Of a DNA stretch of 64,000 nt, positions 25,182-33,434 are shown piece after piece. Where the stretch lies: contig NZ_JALJYC010000012.1 in the NCBI RefSeq assembly GCF_024170405.1, forward strand, positions 1-64,000. The letters are read 5' to 3'. This DNA is from Neisseria perflava. GTDB taxonomy: Bacteria > Pseudomonadota > Gammaproteobacteria > Burkholderiales > Neisseriaceae. Both the position numbers and the translations under genes were made by a program. The notes beneath the pieces are model-generated. The model worked only from the letters and a program-made list of their open reading frames with translations. It ran no database searches and had not been told where the DNA came from. Each line of letters opens with the position of its first letter. The first letter of the stretch is position 1.

Positions 25182-26330
25182 ATGACAACCACCATGCAAA
25201 ACACCCCCATCCTCCCTCCTTCCATGCTCGGCATACTCGGCGGCGGCCAGCTTGGCCGTATGTTTGCCGTAGCGGCCAAAACCATGGGCTATAAAGTGAC
25301 CGTGCTCGATCCCGATCCGAATGCGCCGGCGGCAGAATTTGCCGACTGCCATTTGTGTGCGCCGTTTGACGATAAAGCGGCTTTGGACGAATTGGCCAAA
25401 TGCGCGGCGGTCACCACCGAGTTTGAAAACGTCAACGCCGACGCCATGCGTTTTTTGGCGCAGCATACCAACGTATCGCCCAGCGGCGACTGCGTAGCAA
25501 TTGCGCAAAACCGGATTCAGGAAAAAGCGTGGATACGCAAAGCCGGCTTGCAGACCGCGCCGTATCAGGCCGTCTGCAAAGCGGAAGACATCAGCGCCGA
25601 CAGCGCGGCATTTTTGCCGGGGATTCTGAAAACCGCGACTTTAGGCTATGACGGCAAAGGCCAAATCCGTGTGAAAACGCTGGAAGAGCTGAGTGCGGCA
25701 TTTGCGGCGCATGGCGGCGTGGACTGCGTGTTGGAGAAAATGGTGGACTTACGCGGCGAAATTTCCGTGATTGTCTGCCGTTTGAACAGCGAGAATGTGC
25801 AGACCTTTGATCCGGCCGAAAATATCCATGCAGACGGTATTTTGGCTTATTCCATCGTACCCGCCCGTCTGCCGCAAGACATCCAGCAGCAGGCGCAGCA
25901 GATGGCGCGGCGTTTGGCGGATGAATTGGATTATATCGGCGTGTTGGCGGTGGAAATGTTTGTGGTCGGCGATACGCATGAATTGGTGGTCAACGAAATC
26001 GCGCCGCGTCCGCACAATTCCGGCCACCACACCATTGACGCTTGCGCCGCCAGCCAGTTCCAACAGCAGGTACGCCTGATGTGCAAACTGCCGCCGGCCG
26101 ATACGCGCCTCTTGTCGGCCTGCTGCATGGCGAATATTTTGGGCGATGTGTGGGCGGATGACGGCGGCGAACCGAATTGGCTGCCACTGCAAAGCGATAC
26201 CCGAAGCCACCTGCATTTATACGGCAAAAAAGCCGCGCGCAAAGGCCGTAAAATGGGGCATTTCGTTACCTTGGCCGACGATGCGGACATTGCGCTGCAA
26301 AAAGCGCAGCAGCTGCACAATAGCCTGTAA
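25182..26330 (+). CDS. purK: N5-carboxyaminoimidazole ribonucleotide synthase
   Basis: PurK is an ATP-grasp enzyme making N5-CAIR from AIR, bicarbonate and ATP in purine synthesis. The 382 residues start with the pre-ATP-grasp fold LGILGGGQLGRMFAVAAK and contain LKTATLGYDGKGQ (ATP-binding loop), VLEKMVDLRGEISVIVCR and VNEIAPRPHNSGHHTIDAC (metal/ATP-binding). The partner PurE is not nearby. The start may be 25182 or ATG 25194; neither has a strong Shine-Dalgarno. Confidence 0.95.
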   Translation: MTTTMQNTPILPPSMLGILGGGQLGRMFAVAAKTMGYKVTVLDPDPNAPAAEFADCHLCAPFDDKAALDELAKCAAVTTEFENVNADAMRFLAQHTNVSPSGDCVAIAQNRIQEKAWIRKAGLQTAPYQAVCKAEDISADSAAFLPGILKTATLGYDGKGQIRVKTLEELSAAFAAHGGVDCVLEKMVDLRGEISVIVCRLNSENVQTFDPAENIHADGILAYSIVPARLPQDIQQQAQQMARRLADELDYIGVLAVEMFVVGDTHELVVNEIAPRPHNSGHHTIDACAASQFQQQVRLMCKLPPADTRLLSACCMANILGDVWADDGGEPNWLPLQSDTRSHLHLYGKKAARKGRKMGHFVTLADDADIALQKAQQLHNSL

Positions 26331-26355
26331 TTTTCAGACGGCCTTGCCTAACCTT

Positions 26356-26422
26356 TGTAGGGTCTTGACCCGCCTTTTATGTTATGTAACAAAAAACAGG
26401 GTGGGTTAAAACCCTCCCTACA
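26356..26422. repeat. Short palindromic repeat TGTAGGG...CCCTACA
   Basis: TGTAGGGTCTTGACCCGCC pairs imperfectly with AGGGTGGGTTAAAACCCTCC and the closing CCTACA. It is related to 16144-16213. It sits between purK and the GNAT gene with a DUS just before it, and probably forms a hairpin in the transcript. Confidence 0.55.
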
Positions 26423-26436
26423 CCATCCGTTTTTCT

Positions 26437-26919
26437 ATGAGCCTGCTAACCATACTCCGCCCCGCAACTGAGGGGGATTGCCGTTTTATCCATAATGCCC
26501 ACCTGCACGCCGTGCAATACGCCTGTATCCGCAGTTACAACGAGCGCGTATTAAAAGCTTGGGAAGCCCTGCTCGACATCGAAAGCTACCATGCCACCAT
26601 TCAGGACTCAAGCAAAGCGCTGTGGGTAGTGGAATACAAAGGTGTGATTCAGGGCTTTTTCCAAGTGGATTTTAAAGAGGCGCAACTGGATGCCCTGTAT
26701 GTCCACCCTCTGTTTCATAATCACGGTTTGGGTACGGCTCTGCTGCAACGTGCTGAAGAACTGGCGCGGCAGGCCGGTTTGAGCTTTTTAAAGCTGTATG
26801 CCTCGCTCAATTCCGTTCCGTTTTACCGCTTAAACGGCTACGATTCGCTAGGTTCGGCAGTATTGCCCTTGTGCGAAACCGTCAAAGTCAAATGCGAACT
26901 GATGCGCAAATATCTCTAA
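26437..26919 (+). CDS. GNAT-family N-acetyltransferase
   Basis: This 160-residue protein shows the acetyl-CoA-binding GNAT core: LDALYVHPLFHNHGLGTALLQRAEELAR (motif A, with the Q/RxxGxG/A variant HNHGLG) followed by LKLYASLNSVPFYRLNGYDSLG (motif B). It acetylates an unknown amine or peptide N-terminus. The substrate cannot be inferred. It is monocistronic, flanked by a palindromic repeat upstream and a DUS terminator downstream. Confidence 0.85.
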   Translation: MSLLTILRPATEGDCRFIHNAHLHAVQYACIRSYNERVLKAWEALLDIESYHATIQDSSKALWVVEYKGVIQGFFQVDFKEAQLDALYVHPLFHNHGLGTALLQRAEELARQAGLSFLKLYASLNSVPFYRLNGYDSLGSAVLPLCETVKVKCELMRKYL

Positions 26920-26926
26920 ACCGACG

Positions 26927-26962
26927 AGGCCGTCTGAAAGTTTTGCATTTTCAGACGGCCTT
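26927..26962. terminator. DUS terminator after the GNAT gene
   Basis: AGGCCGTCTGAAA and TTTCAGACGGCCT enclose a 9-bp loop and are followed by TTTAT, 8 bp past the stop codon. Confidence 0.8.
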
Positions 26963-27063
26963 TATATAAGCAAAACTGATAAGCTGCAAAGCAAACATTA
27001 TTTTCCAAAATTACCCGATTTAGTTAAAATAAACCCATCTCCCATGAATTGAGGAAATCCGTT

Positions 27064-28128
27064 ATGACCATCCGCACCCTGACCCTAGCTGCCGTTAGCG
27101 CAGCCGTCGCCCTCAGCGCCTGCTCGCCCAAATCCGAACCGGCTGCCGATAATCAAGCCGCTTCCGCCGCGCCCGCAGCCGCCAACGGCAAAGGCATTAC
27201 CCTGCTGAACGTCTCTTATGATGTGGCACGCGATTTTTACAAAGAATACAACCCCCTGTTTGTTAAAGAATACGAAGGCAAACATCCGGGCGAAAGCATA
27301 GACGTGCAACAGTCGCACGGCGGTTCAAGCAAGCAAGCGCTGTCAGTAGCCAATGGTTTGGCAGCCGATGTCGTTACCATGAACCAAACCTCCGATATTG
27401 AGTTATTGGAGAAAAAAGGATTGGTAAAATCCGACTGGACGAAACGTCTGCCCGACAACGCTGTGCCGTTTACCAGCACCACCGTCTTCTTGGTGCGCAA
27501 AGGCAACCCGAAACAGATTAAAGACTGGAACGATTTAACCAAAGACGGCGTGCAAATCGTGCTTGCCAATCCGAAAACCACCGGCAACGGCCGCTATGCC
27601 TTCCTCGGCGCTTACGGCTACGGCTTGAAAGCGAACAACGGCGATGAGGGCAAAACCAAAGAATTTGTTGCCGCCCTGCTGAAAAACGCGCCCGTGTTTG
27701 AAAACGGCGGCCGCGCAGCCACCACCACCTTCAGCCAACGCAATATCGGCGATGTGCTGATTACCTTTGAAAACGAAGCCAACCATGTCAGCAAAAAACT
27801 GACTCAAGGCCAGTTTGAAATCGTGTATCCGAGCTACACCATCCTGTCGGAAAGCCCTGTGGCCGTAGTGGACAGCGTGGTTGAGAAAAAAGGCACGCAA
27901 CAAGCCGCAACCGAATACTTGCAATATCTGTGGAGCGAACCGGCACAAGAGCTGGCCGCGCAACTCTACCTGCGTCCGCAAAACGCTGATGTATTGGCCA
28001 AACACAAAGCCGACTTCCCCGACATCGAGACCTTCAAACCCAATGAAAAATTCGGTACTTGGGAAGAAATCATGAAGAAATACTTTGCCGACGGCGGCTT
28101 GGTAGATCAGTTGTCGCCTAAAAAATAA
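27064..28128 (+). CDS. sbp: Sulfate ABC transporter, substrate-binding lipoprotein
   Basis: This is the periplasmic receptor that delivers sulfate (or thiosulfate) to the CysT/CysW/CysA transporter encoded at 35.1-38.0 kb. I start at ATG 27064, with GAGG 9 bp upstream; a TTG lies 15 bp earlier. The 354-residue product begins with a signal peptide ending in the lipobox LSAC, so it is membrane-anchored, unlike soluble E. coli Sbp. The family stretches LLNVSYDVARDFYKEYN, VQQSHGGSSKQALSVANGLAADVVTMNQ and ANPKTTGNGRYAFLGAYGYG are present. The receptor is separated from its permease genes by about 7 kb. Confidence 0.95.
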   Translation: MTIRTLTLAAVSAAVALSACSPKSEPAADNQAASAAPAAANGKGITLLNVSYDVARDFYKEYNPLFVKEYEGKHPGESIDVQQSHGGSSKQALSVANGLAADVVTMNQTSDIELLEKKGLVKSDWTKRLPDNAVPFTSTTVFLVRKGNPKQIKDWNDLTKDGVQIVLANPKTTGNGRYAFLGAYGYGLKANNGDEGKTKEFVAALLKNAPVFENGGRAATTTFSQRNIGDVLITFENEANHVSKKLTQGQFEIVYPSYTILSESPVAVVDSVVEKKGTQQAATEYLQYLWSEPAQELAAQLYLRPQNADVLAKHKADFPDIETFKPNEKFGTWEEIMKKYFADGGLVDQLSPKK

Positions 28129-28143
28129 TAGGTGAAATACCAC

Positions 28144-28208
28144 AATGCCGTCTGAACAGGTGTGAACATAAAATCAAGGATTTTTGTTACACCCGTTCAG
28201 ACGGCATT
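28144..28208 (+). terminator. sbp terminator made of AT-dialect DUS
   Basis: AATGCCGTCTGAAC and GTTCAGACGGCATT form the outer stem, GGTGT and ACACC extend it after a bulge, and TTTTTTA follows. Both DUS are the ATG form, unusual in this AG-dialect window. Confidence 0.85.
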
Positions 28209-28219
28209 TTTTATGACGA

Positions 28220-28335
28220 TATAGTGGAATTACTTAAAAACAAACCATCTATACGGTGTAGGTTGGGTTGTAAACCCAACCTACACCTAAACTTCCGTTG
28301 GGATTTCATCCCAACCTACGCAGTTTGCTTTTCTG
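28220..28335. repeat. Correia-like MITE, right end lost
   Basis: It starts TATAGTGGAATTA and follows the 131-bp element at 7459-7589 through ATCCCAACCTACGCAGTTTG, then diverges with no closing CACTATA. The first internal hairpin, GTGTAGGTTGGGTT / AACCCAACCTACAC (28257-28288), is perfect here. Confidence 0.7.
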
Positions 28336-28363
28336 CTCTACGGCACTTGGCCAACTCGCCGAT

Positions 28364-28807
28364 TTAACGCCACTCCCAGCGTACAATCCGCCACACCATT
28401 ACCACGGCAAAAATCGCGCACAACAAATAAATCAGGCTGGAAATGCCATGCCACATGCCGAATGAGCCGCCGACCAGCGACAGCAGCCAGTTGGTCATTT
28501 GCGTTTTAATGGCTTCGATTACCGGCGTAATCAGAAACTGGCTGATAGCCAGTAAAATAATGATGGCAGCCGTCAATTTGCCGTTTAACGAACCGGCAGC
28601 TCGTTGCGCTGCTTCGCGCTTACCAACGACATACACCAGCAGCCACACCGCCAAGCCAACATACGACACCACATCAAACAGCTTGCCCGCAATCGCACCC
28701 GCCTGCAATTTCGGCAACATCTGAAACAAGACCGGCGCGGCGATATAGCCCGCCATCACCTGCAAACCCAACCAAAATGCGGCCAATGCCGCCGCGATTC
28801 TGTTCAT
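28364..28807 (-). CDS. DUF4149 membrane protein
   Basis: This 147-residue inner membrane protein has four hydrophobic helices and matches the DUF4149 (TMEM205-like) pattern: AAFWLGLQVMAGYIAAPVLFQMLP at the N-terminus, and FDVVSYVGLAVWLLVYVV, then IILLAISQFLITPVIEAIKTQM and WHGISSLIYLLCAIFAVVMVW. No biochemical function is known for bacterial members. AAGGAGG, a near-perfect Shine-Dalgarno, precedes the ATG. It follows greA on the same strand after a DUS terminator. Confidence 0.8.
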   Translation of the reverse strand: MNRIAAALAAFWLGLQVMAGYIAAPVLFQMLPKLQAGAIAGKLFDVVSYVGLAVWLLVYVVGKREAAQRAAGSLNGKLTAAIIILLAISQFLITPVIEAIKTQMTNWLLSLVGGSFGMWHGISSLIYLLCAIFAVVMVWRIVRWEWR

Positions 28808-28840
28808 GTTTTCCTCCTTTTGAATCCTTTGTTAGCAATC

Positions 28841-28892
28841 AGGCCGTCTGAAAAATCTGCAATTTCATTTCATGCACTTTTCAGACGGCCTT
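28841..28892. terminator. DUS terminator of greA
   Basis: AGGCCGTCTGAAAA and TTTTCAGACGGCCT-type arms (AGGCCGTCTGAAAA...CTTTTCAGACGGCCTTTC) enclose a 24-bp loop, 30 bp past the greA stop. Confidence 0.65.
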
Positions 28893-28921
28893 TCATGGTT
28901 CAGTTAAACACGCAACAACGC

Positions 28922-29398
28922 TTAGATATATTCAACCGCAATAATATCATACTCGCGTACGCCGCCCGGCGCCTGCACTTCAGCCACGTCGCCTTCTTCT
29001 TTACCAATCAGTGCGCGGGCAATCGGCGAGCCTACATAGATTTTGCGCTCTTTGATGTCCGCTTCATCTTCGCCGACGATTTGGTAGGTCACCTGCTCTT
29101 CGGTTTCCAAATCTTCGAGTGTTACCGTTGTGCCGAACACGATTTTGCCGTCGGCATGGATTTCTGCCGGATTGATGATATGCGCCAGCGATAATTTGCC
29201 TTCCAGCTCGGCAATACGGCCTTCGATAAAGCCTTGACGTTCTTTGGCCGCTTCGTATTCGGCGTTTTCCGACAAATCGCCGTGCGAGCGCGCTTCGGCA
29301 ATCGCTTCAATAATTTGCGGACGGGCAACGCTTTTGAGCTGTTGCAATTCTTGCTTGAGCATTTCTGCGCCGCGAACGGTCAAAGGAATTTTTTGCAT
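28922..29398 (-). CDS. greA: Transcription elongation factor GreA
   Basis: GreA rescues backtracked RNA polymerase by stimulating transcript cleavage through its secondary channel. From ATG 29398 (GGAG upstream) the product has 158 residues, the standard length. The frame stays open 132 bp further upstream but without family similarity. It has the N-terminal coiled coil with the acidic tip in DLSENAEYEAAKERQGFIEGRIAELE, and the C-terminal FKBP-like domain (GTTVTLEDLETEEQVTYQIVGEDEAD). Confidence 0.97.
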   Translation of the reverse strand: MQKIPLTVRGAEMLKQELQQLKSVARPQIIEAIAEARSHGDLSENAEYEAAKERQGFIEGRIAELEGKLSLAHIINPAEIHADGKIVFGTTVTLEDLETEEQVTYQIVGEDEADIKERKIYVGSPIARALIGKEEGDVAEVQAPGGVREYDIIAVEYI

Positions 29399-29686
29399 GG
29401 TGGTTCTCCGTAAAAGCGCTTGGCGCTTTTTTATAATGACATACGCGCCGACGGATGGGTCAATCATCTGTCGGCGCAAAATAAAAATACAAGCCGCCTG
29501 TTGCCGGCGGCTTGCTGTGGTAAAAATCAATTAAACGTATTGTACCAAAGATACGGGAAAATTCAATATTGAAACGCTTTTCACGCGCTTATTGCCCCGT
29601 CGAGGCCGTCTAAAAGCAAAGAACCTGTATTCACAATCCCTTATTTTCATACGGCCTGCATATATGGCGGCAATACGGATAAAAAA

Positions 29687-30229
29687 TTAAAACGGAATAT
29701 CGTCGTCGATATCATCCACCGGCGCGGCGGGCGCAACCGGTGCGCGGCGGGCTGGTGCGGCGGGCGGTGCGCTCGGCGCTTCCTGCTGGTAAGCCGGAGC
29801 GGACTGCTGATAGCCGCCTTGCTGTTGCGCGGGGGCAGATTGGTAGTTTTGCTGCTGGTAACCGCCCTCGTCATAAGGCGCACCGCCACCGCTGTTGCGG
29901 CTGCCGAGCATTTTCATTTCGTTGGCGATGATGTCGTAAGCGGTGCGCTCGATACCGTTTTTATCGGTATAACGGCGGCTTTGGATACGGCCTTCGATAT
30001 ACACCGAGCTGCCTTTGCGCAGATATTGGCCGGCAACTTCGGCCAAGCGGCGATACATGGTAATGTTGTGCCATTCGGTGCGCTCTTGGCGTTGGCCGCT
30101 GTTGCGGTCATTCCAAGTTTCGCTGGTGGCAATGCTGAAATTGCAGACGGCCTCGCCGTTGGGCATGTAGCGCACTTCGGGATCGCGCCCCAAGTTGCCG
30201 ATAAGGATGACTTTGTTAACTGATGACAT
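29687..30229 (-). CDS. ssb: Single-stranded DNA-binding protein
   Basis: SSB coats single-stranded DNA in replication, recombination and natural transformation. The true start is ATG 30229, giving 180 residues: SSVNKVILIGNLGRDPEVRYMPNG opens the OB fold. A Gln/Pro/Ala-rich disordered tail follows from about residue 110, ending in the acidic tip DDIDDDIPF that binds partner proteins. The Shine-Dalgarno AGGAG overlaps the end of the upstream transporter gene (TAA-A-ATG), so the two genes are translationally coupled, an unusual partner for ssb. Confidence 0.96.
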   Translation of the reverse strand: MSSVNKVILIGNLGRDPEVRYMPNGEAVCNFSIATSETWNDRNSGQRQERTEWHNITMYRRLAEVAGQYLRKGSSVYIEGRIQSRRYTDKNGIERTAYDIIANEMKMLGSRNSGGGAPYDEGGYQQQNYQSAPAQQQGGYQQSAPAYQQEAPSAPPAAPARRAPVAPAAPVDDIDDDIPF

Positions 30230-30230
30230 T

Positions 30231-31613
30231 TTATACTCCTGAGATGATTTTTTCGGCAGCGGCTTGGTCAAAACCTTTCTGCAACGCTTTGATGTAAACG
30301 GTTTGCTTGTCGCGGCTGAAGCTGACGGCTTCCACACCCGCCAAGTCGGTCAGCGCAGAGTGTAAAGCGGATTCCTGACCTTGCCAAGTGATCGGTACGC
30401 GCAGGCTGATATTTTTTACCGGCTTGGGCGCGGGCAGCAGCCATGCGACTGCCAACCACAACAACATCAGCGCACTGCAAAAGGCAAACACGCCGCCGAA
30501 GCCGTAATGCTGGAACAATAATCCGCCGCAGGCGCCGCCGACAAACAGGCCGACCGACTGCAAAGTGTTATAAACCCCCATCGCCGTGCCTTTCAAATCG
30601 GTTGGCGCGATTTTCGACACCATAGAGGGCAGACTGGCTTCCAGCACATTAAAACCGATAAAGTAAACCATCAGATAGGCCGTTATCAGCCAAATGGAAT
30701 TCAGCCCGAACAGCAGGCCGATTTGCGCCAGCGCGATACAGGCAATGCCGAGCATAAACACCTGCTTCAATTTATTGCGCGTTTCGCCGATGATAATCAG
30801 CGGAACCATCACAATCAGACCGGTAATGGTGGCAGGCAGATACACTTTCCAATGTTGGATTTTATCCAAACCCAGCTCCAGCATGGCAAACGGCAGCGCG
30901 GTAAACAGCGCCATTTGCGCGGCATGAAGGGCAAAAATACCGAAGTCCAAACCCAATAATTGCGGATTTTTCAACACCTCGCCAAAGCGCGACGGCTGCG
31001 CCTGTGCATCTTCATGTAATTTGGACGTTTCAGGATTCGGCGTCAGCCACGCCACCACGCCTATGCTGATAAGCGTCAGAATCCCCGTTAACGCAAACAG
31101 ACCGGATACGCCTATCCAATCGGCCATCAGCGGCGCCGCCACCAAACTCACGGAAAACGTCAGACCGATACTCAGACCAATCATCGCCATTGCCCGGGTG
31201 CGCACTTCTTCGCGGGTCAAATCCGCCAGCAGCGCCGTTACCGCCGCACTTACCGCGCCCGCACCCTGCACCGCCCGCGCCACGACCAGCATGGGCAGCG
31301 TGTCCGCTGCCGCCGCCACAAAACTGCCCGCCGCAAACACAATCAGACCGGCGTAAATTACTTTTTTGCGGCCGAATTTGTCGGAAGCCATGCCCAAGGG
31401 CAGTTGGCACAGCGCCTGCGTCAGGCCGTAAATCCCCATCGCCACGCCGACCAGCGCCTGATGTTTTTCCGCCCCCGGCAGCGTTGCCGCATAGAGGGCA
31501 AACACCGGCAACACCAAAAACATGCCCAGCATACGCAGGGCATAAACGCCGGATAAAGTGGTGCTGGCACGCCATTCGTGCGGGAACATGGTAACGCGGT
31601 TGGTTCTGGACAT
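30231..31613 (-). CDS. MFS transporter, YajR-like with C-terminal YAM-type domain
   Basis: This 460-residue protein has twelve membrane helices of the major facilitator superfamily, with motif A as LPLGMASDKFGRKK after helix 2. Residues from about 395 (ISLRVPITWQGQESALHSALTDLAGVEAVSFSRDKQTVYIK) form a small soluble ferredoxin-like domain, as in E. coli YajR, placing it in that putative drug:H+ antiporter group. The substrate is unknown. It ends one base before the ssb start and supplies ssb's ribosome-binding site. A start at 31589 is also possible. Confidence 0.87.
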   Translation of the reverse strand: MSRTNRVTMFPHEWRASTTLSGVYALRMLGMFLVLPVFALYAATLPGAEKHQALVGVAMGIYGLTQALCQLPLGMASDKFGRKKVIYAGLIVFAAGSFVAAAADTLPMLVVARAVQGAGAVSAAVTALLADLTREEVRTRAMAMIGLSIGLTFSVSLVAAPLMADWIGVSGLFALTGILTLISIGVVAWLTPNPETSKLHEDAQAQPSRFGEVLKNPQLLGLDFGIFALHAAQMALFTALPFAMLELGLDKIQHWKVYLPATITGLIVMVPLIIIGETRNKLKQVFMLGIACIALAQIGLLFGLNSIWLITAYLMVYFIGFNVLEASLPSMVSKIAPTDLKGTAMGVYNTLQSVGLFVGGACGGLLFQHYGFGGVFAFCSALMLLWLAVAWLLPAPKPVKNISLRVPITWQGQESALHSALTDLAGVEAVSFSRDKQTVYIKALQKGFDQAAAEKIISGV

Positions 31614-31629
31614 TTTGTTTTTTATAATG

Positions 31630-31667
31630 TTTTCAGACGGCCTTTGCGGTGCAGAGGCCGTCTGAAA
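31630..31667. repeat. Inverted DUS pair upstream of the MFS gene
   Basis: TTTTCAGACGGCCTTTGCGGTGCAG and AGGCCGTCTGAAAA face outward around a short loop between the transglycosylase stop (31750) and the MFS start. It can terminate transcription from the transglycosylase gene. Confidence 0.65.
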
Positions 31668-31749
31668 ATAAGGAATTTCGATAACAGGATTATACAGTAA
31701 TCAGGCTGCTTTGCATCCGCCTGATTTCCAGACGGCATACCGCCCGCCT

Positions 31750-32382
31750 TTACCCCCACTGCCAACGGTTGCGCCACGCGCCCAACACCGCATTGGGATA
31801 TTTGTTGCTGCCCAGGCTGCCGTTGAAACGCGCCAGTGCGCGTACCATATCGCCTTTCTCGATGTTGTTGTAATGGCGCAGAATGGTACAGCCGTAGCGC
31901 AGGTTGGTGCGGATATCGAAAAGGTTGTGCGAGGGTTTACCGATATAGTTTTTCCAAAACGGCATGACCTGCATCAGCCCGCGCGCGCCCACGCCGCTGA
32001 TGGCGTATTGGCGGAACGCGCTTTCCACTTCAATCAAGCCCAAAATTACCTGCGTATTCAAACCGGCGCGGCTGGATTCGTATTGGATGTTAGTCAGCAG
32101 GCGGCGGCGTTCGCCTTCGTCGGGCACATATTTGCTCAAGCGCGAAGACATGGCGTTGAGCCAGCGTTCGCCTTCGGCCTGACTGGAAAACACCAGCCGT
32201 GCGGGATTGACATTGTTAATCGAGCCGCGCATGACCGAGGCGACATCGTCCGACAGGGTTTCTTCGCGCTGCGCCCCCGCCCACACCAGCTGCGGTGCGC
32301 ATAACAATGCGCCGCCGACCGTCAAGAGACGGCGGCGGCTCAAGGAAAAGGTTTCGGATTCGGTAAAATTGCTGTGTTTCAT
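31750..32382 (-). CDS. Lytic transglycosylase, SLT family
   Basis: This 210-residue exported murein lytic transglycosylase cleaves peptidoglycan between MurNAc and GlcNAc, forming 1,6-anhydroMurNAc. The N-terminus SRRRLLTVGGALLCAPQLVWA looks like a twin-arginine signal peptide. The catalytic domain has VILGLIEVESAFRQYAISGVGARGLMQVMPF, with the ES motif holding the catalytic Glu and the GLMQ motif, and ALARFNGSLG near the end. It lies downstream of the M23 peptidase gene on the same strand, separated by a long hairpin, so two cell-wall hydrolases are neighbours. Confidence 0.88.
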   Translation of the reverse strand: MKHSNFTESETFSLSRRRLLTVGGALLCAPQLVWAGAQREETLSDDVASVMRGSINNVNPARLVFSSQAEGERWLNAMSSRLSKYVPDEGERRRLLTNIQYESSRAGLNTQVILGLIEVESAFRQYAISGVGARGLMQVMPFWKNYIGKPSHNLFDIRTNLRYGCTILRHYNNIEKGDMVRALARFNGSLGSNKYPNAVLGAWRNRWQWG

Positions 32383-32423
32383 TTCAAAATCTTATTCGGC
32401 GGCAAAACCGCCGTTCATGCTTA

Positions 32424-32514
32424 AAAAAATAACCTAAAACCGTAGCTTAGCATATTTGCCAACCTTTTGGGCTTGCCGGAAGAATATCCGGCCTGCGGTT
32501 TTAGGTTATTTTTT
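32424..32514 (-). terminator. Large inverted repeat between M23 and transglycosylase genes
   Basis: The arms AAAAAATAACCTAAAACCG (32424-) and CGGTTTTAGGTTATTTTTT (-32514) pair over 22 positions with one mismatch. The loop carries a second small hairpin GCCGGAAGAATATCCGGC. It lies 69 bp past the M23 stop, with T runs on both ends, and is a probable bidirectional terminator without DUS. Confidence 0.7.
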
Positions 32515-32582
32515 CCGCAGCATGTTGATTTTGAATATTTTACCGTTTGCAGCGTGCAAAACCTGCCTGTGGTACGGCCTTT

Positions 32583-33206
32583 TTACGGGTGGACAAATGC
32601 ATCGGGATTCACTTTGCGCTGACCGTCCATCACCTCAAAATGCAGGTGCGGGCCGGTGCTGCGGCCGGTGCTGCCGACATAGGCAATCAGCTGTCCGCGT
32701 TTGACTTCCTCTCCCGGGCTGACAACATATTTGCTGGCATGGCCGTATAAAGTAGCAAAACGCTCGTCGTGCTGGATAATCACGGTTTTGCCGTAGCCTT
32801 TTTTCCAACCGGCAAATTCGACTTTACCGCTTTCTGCCGCATAAATCGGCGAACCGGTGGGAGCGGCATAATCCACGCCGCTGTGGAATTTGACTTTGCG
32901 CAACACGGGATGGTTGCGGTAGCCGTAGCCCGAGCTTTTGCGGTAATTGGATACGGGCATCATAAAGCGCGGCTGGTTGGGGCGGATGACGCTGTCGGCT
33001 GTCTGCGCAGGCTGCTGTTGCGGCAGGCGCAGAATTTTCTGCTGCACAAATTCGTCCATATACTCCTGCGTAATGCCTTGATTGGCGGCAACGGTTTTAC
33101 CGGCGGTTTCCGGGCGGACAATGCGGTCTTCCGCCTGTGCGGGCAGCGCAGCCACCAAAACGACGGCGGATAAAAAAGCGGTTTGCAGTTTGACGGATAA
33201 ATTCAA
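32583..33206 (-). CDS. M23 (LytM) family metallopeptidase, TTG start
   Basis: This 207-residue exported peptidoglycan endopeptidase cleaves peptide cross-links. The start TTG 33206 is chosen because AAGGAG lies 6 bp upstream and it yields a signal peptide (MNLSVKLQTAFLSAVVLVAALPAQA). ATG codons further upstream give an implausible leader. The catalytic zinc motifs are complete: HSGVDYA (HxxxD) and GPHLHFEV (HxH), with GYGKTVIIQHDERFATLYGHAS between. Because both motifs are intact it should be active, in contrast to the NlpD-like protein at 57 kb. Confidence 0.88.
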   Translation of the reverse strand: MNLSVKLQTAFLSAVVLVAALPAQAEDRIVRPETAGKTVAANQGITQEYMDEFVQQKILRLPQQQPAQTADSVIRPNQPRFMMPVSNYRKSSGYGYRNHPVLRKVKFHSGVDYAAPTGSPIYAAESGKVEFAGWKKGYGKTVIIQHDERFATLYGHASKYVVSPGEEVKRGQLIAYVGSTGRSTGPHLHFEVMDGQRKVNPDAFVHP

Positions 33207-33434
33207 AAGAAACTCCTTGTTACAATATAACAGGCAAGATTCTATCTTAATTTTTGTTAATAAAAACAAAGAACATGAAAAATTTGTATAATTCAGACGG
33301 CCTTGTATGCGTTTTAATGCATATTGCGACGGCCATTTTTTCTTGAGAAACATCAAATACAAAGCCCGCCGACAGATGACAGCAGTTTGACTGCAAGGTA
33401 ACATAAGCAGTCTTTATTCCAAACGGTATCTGCC

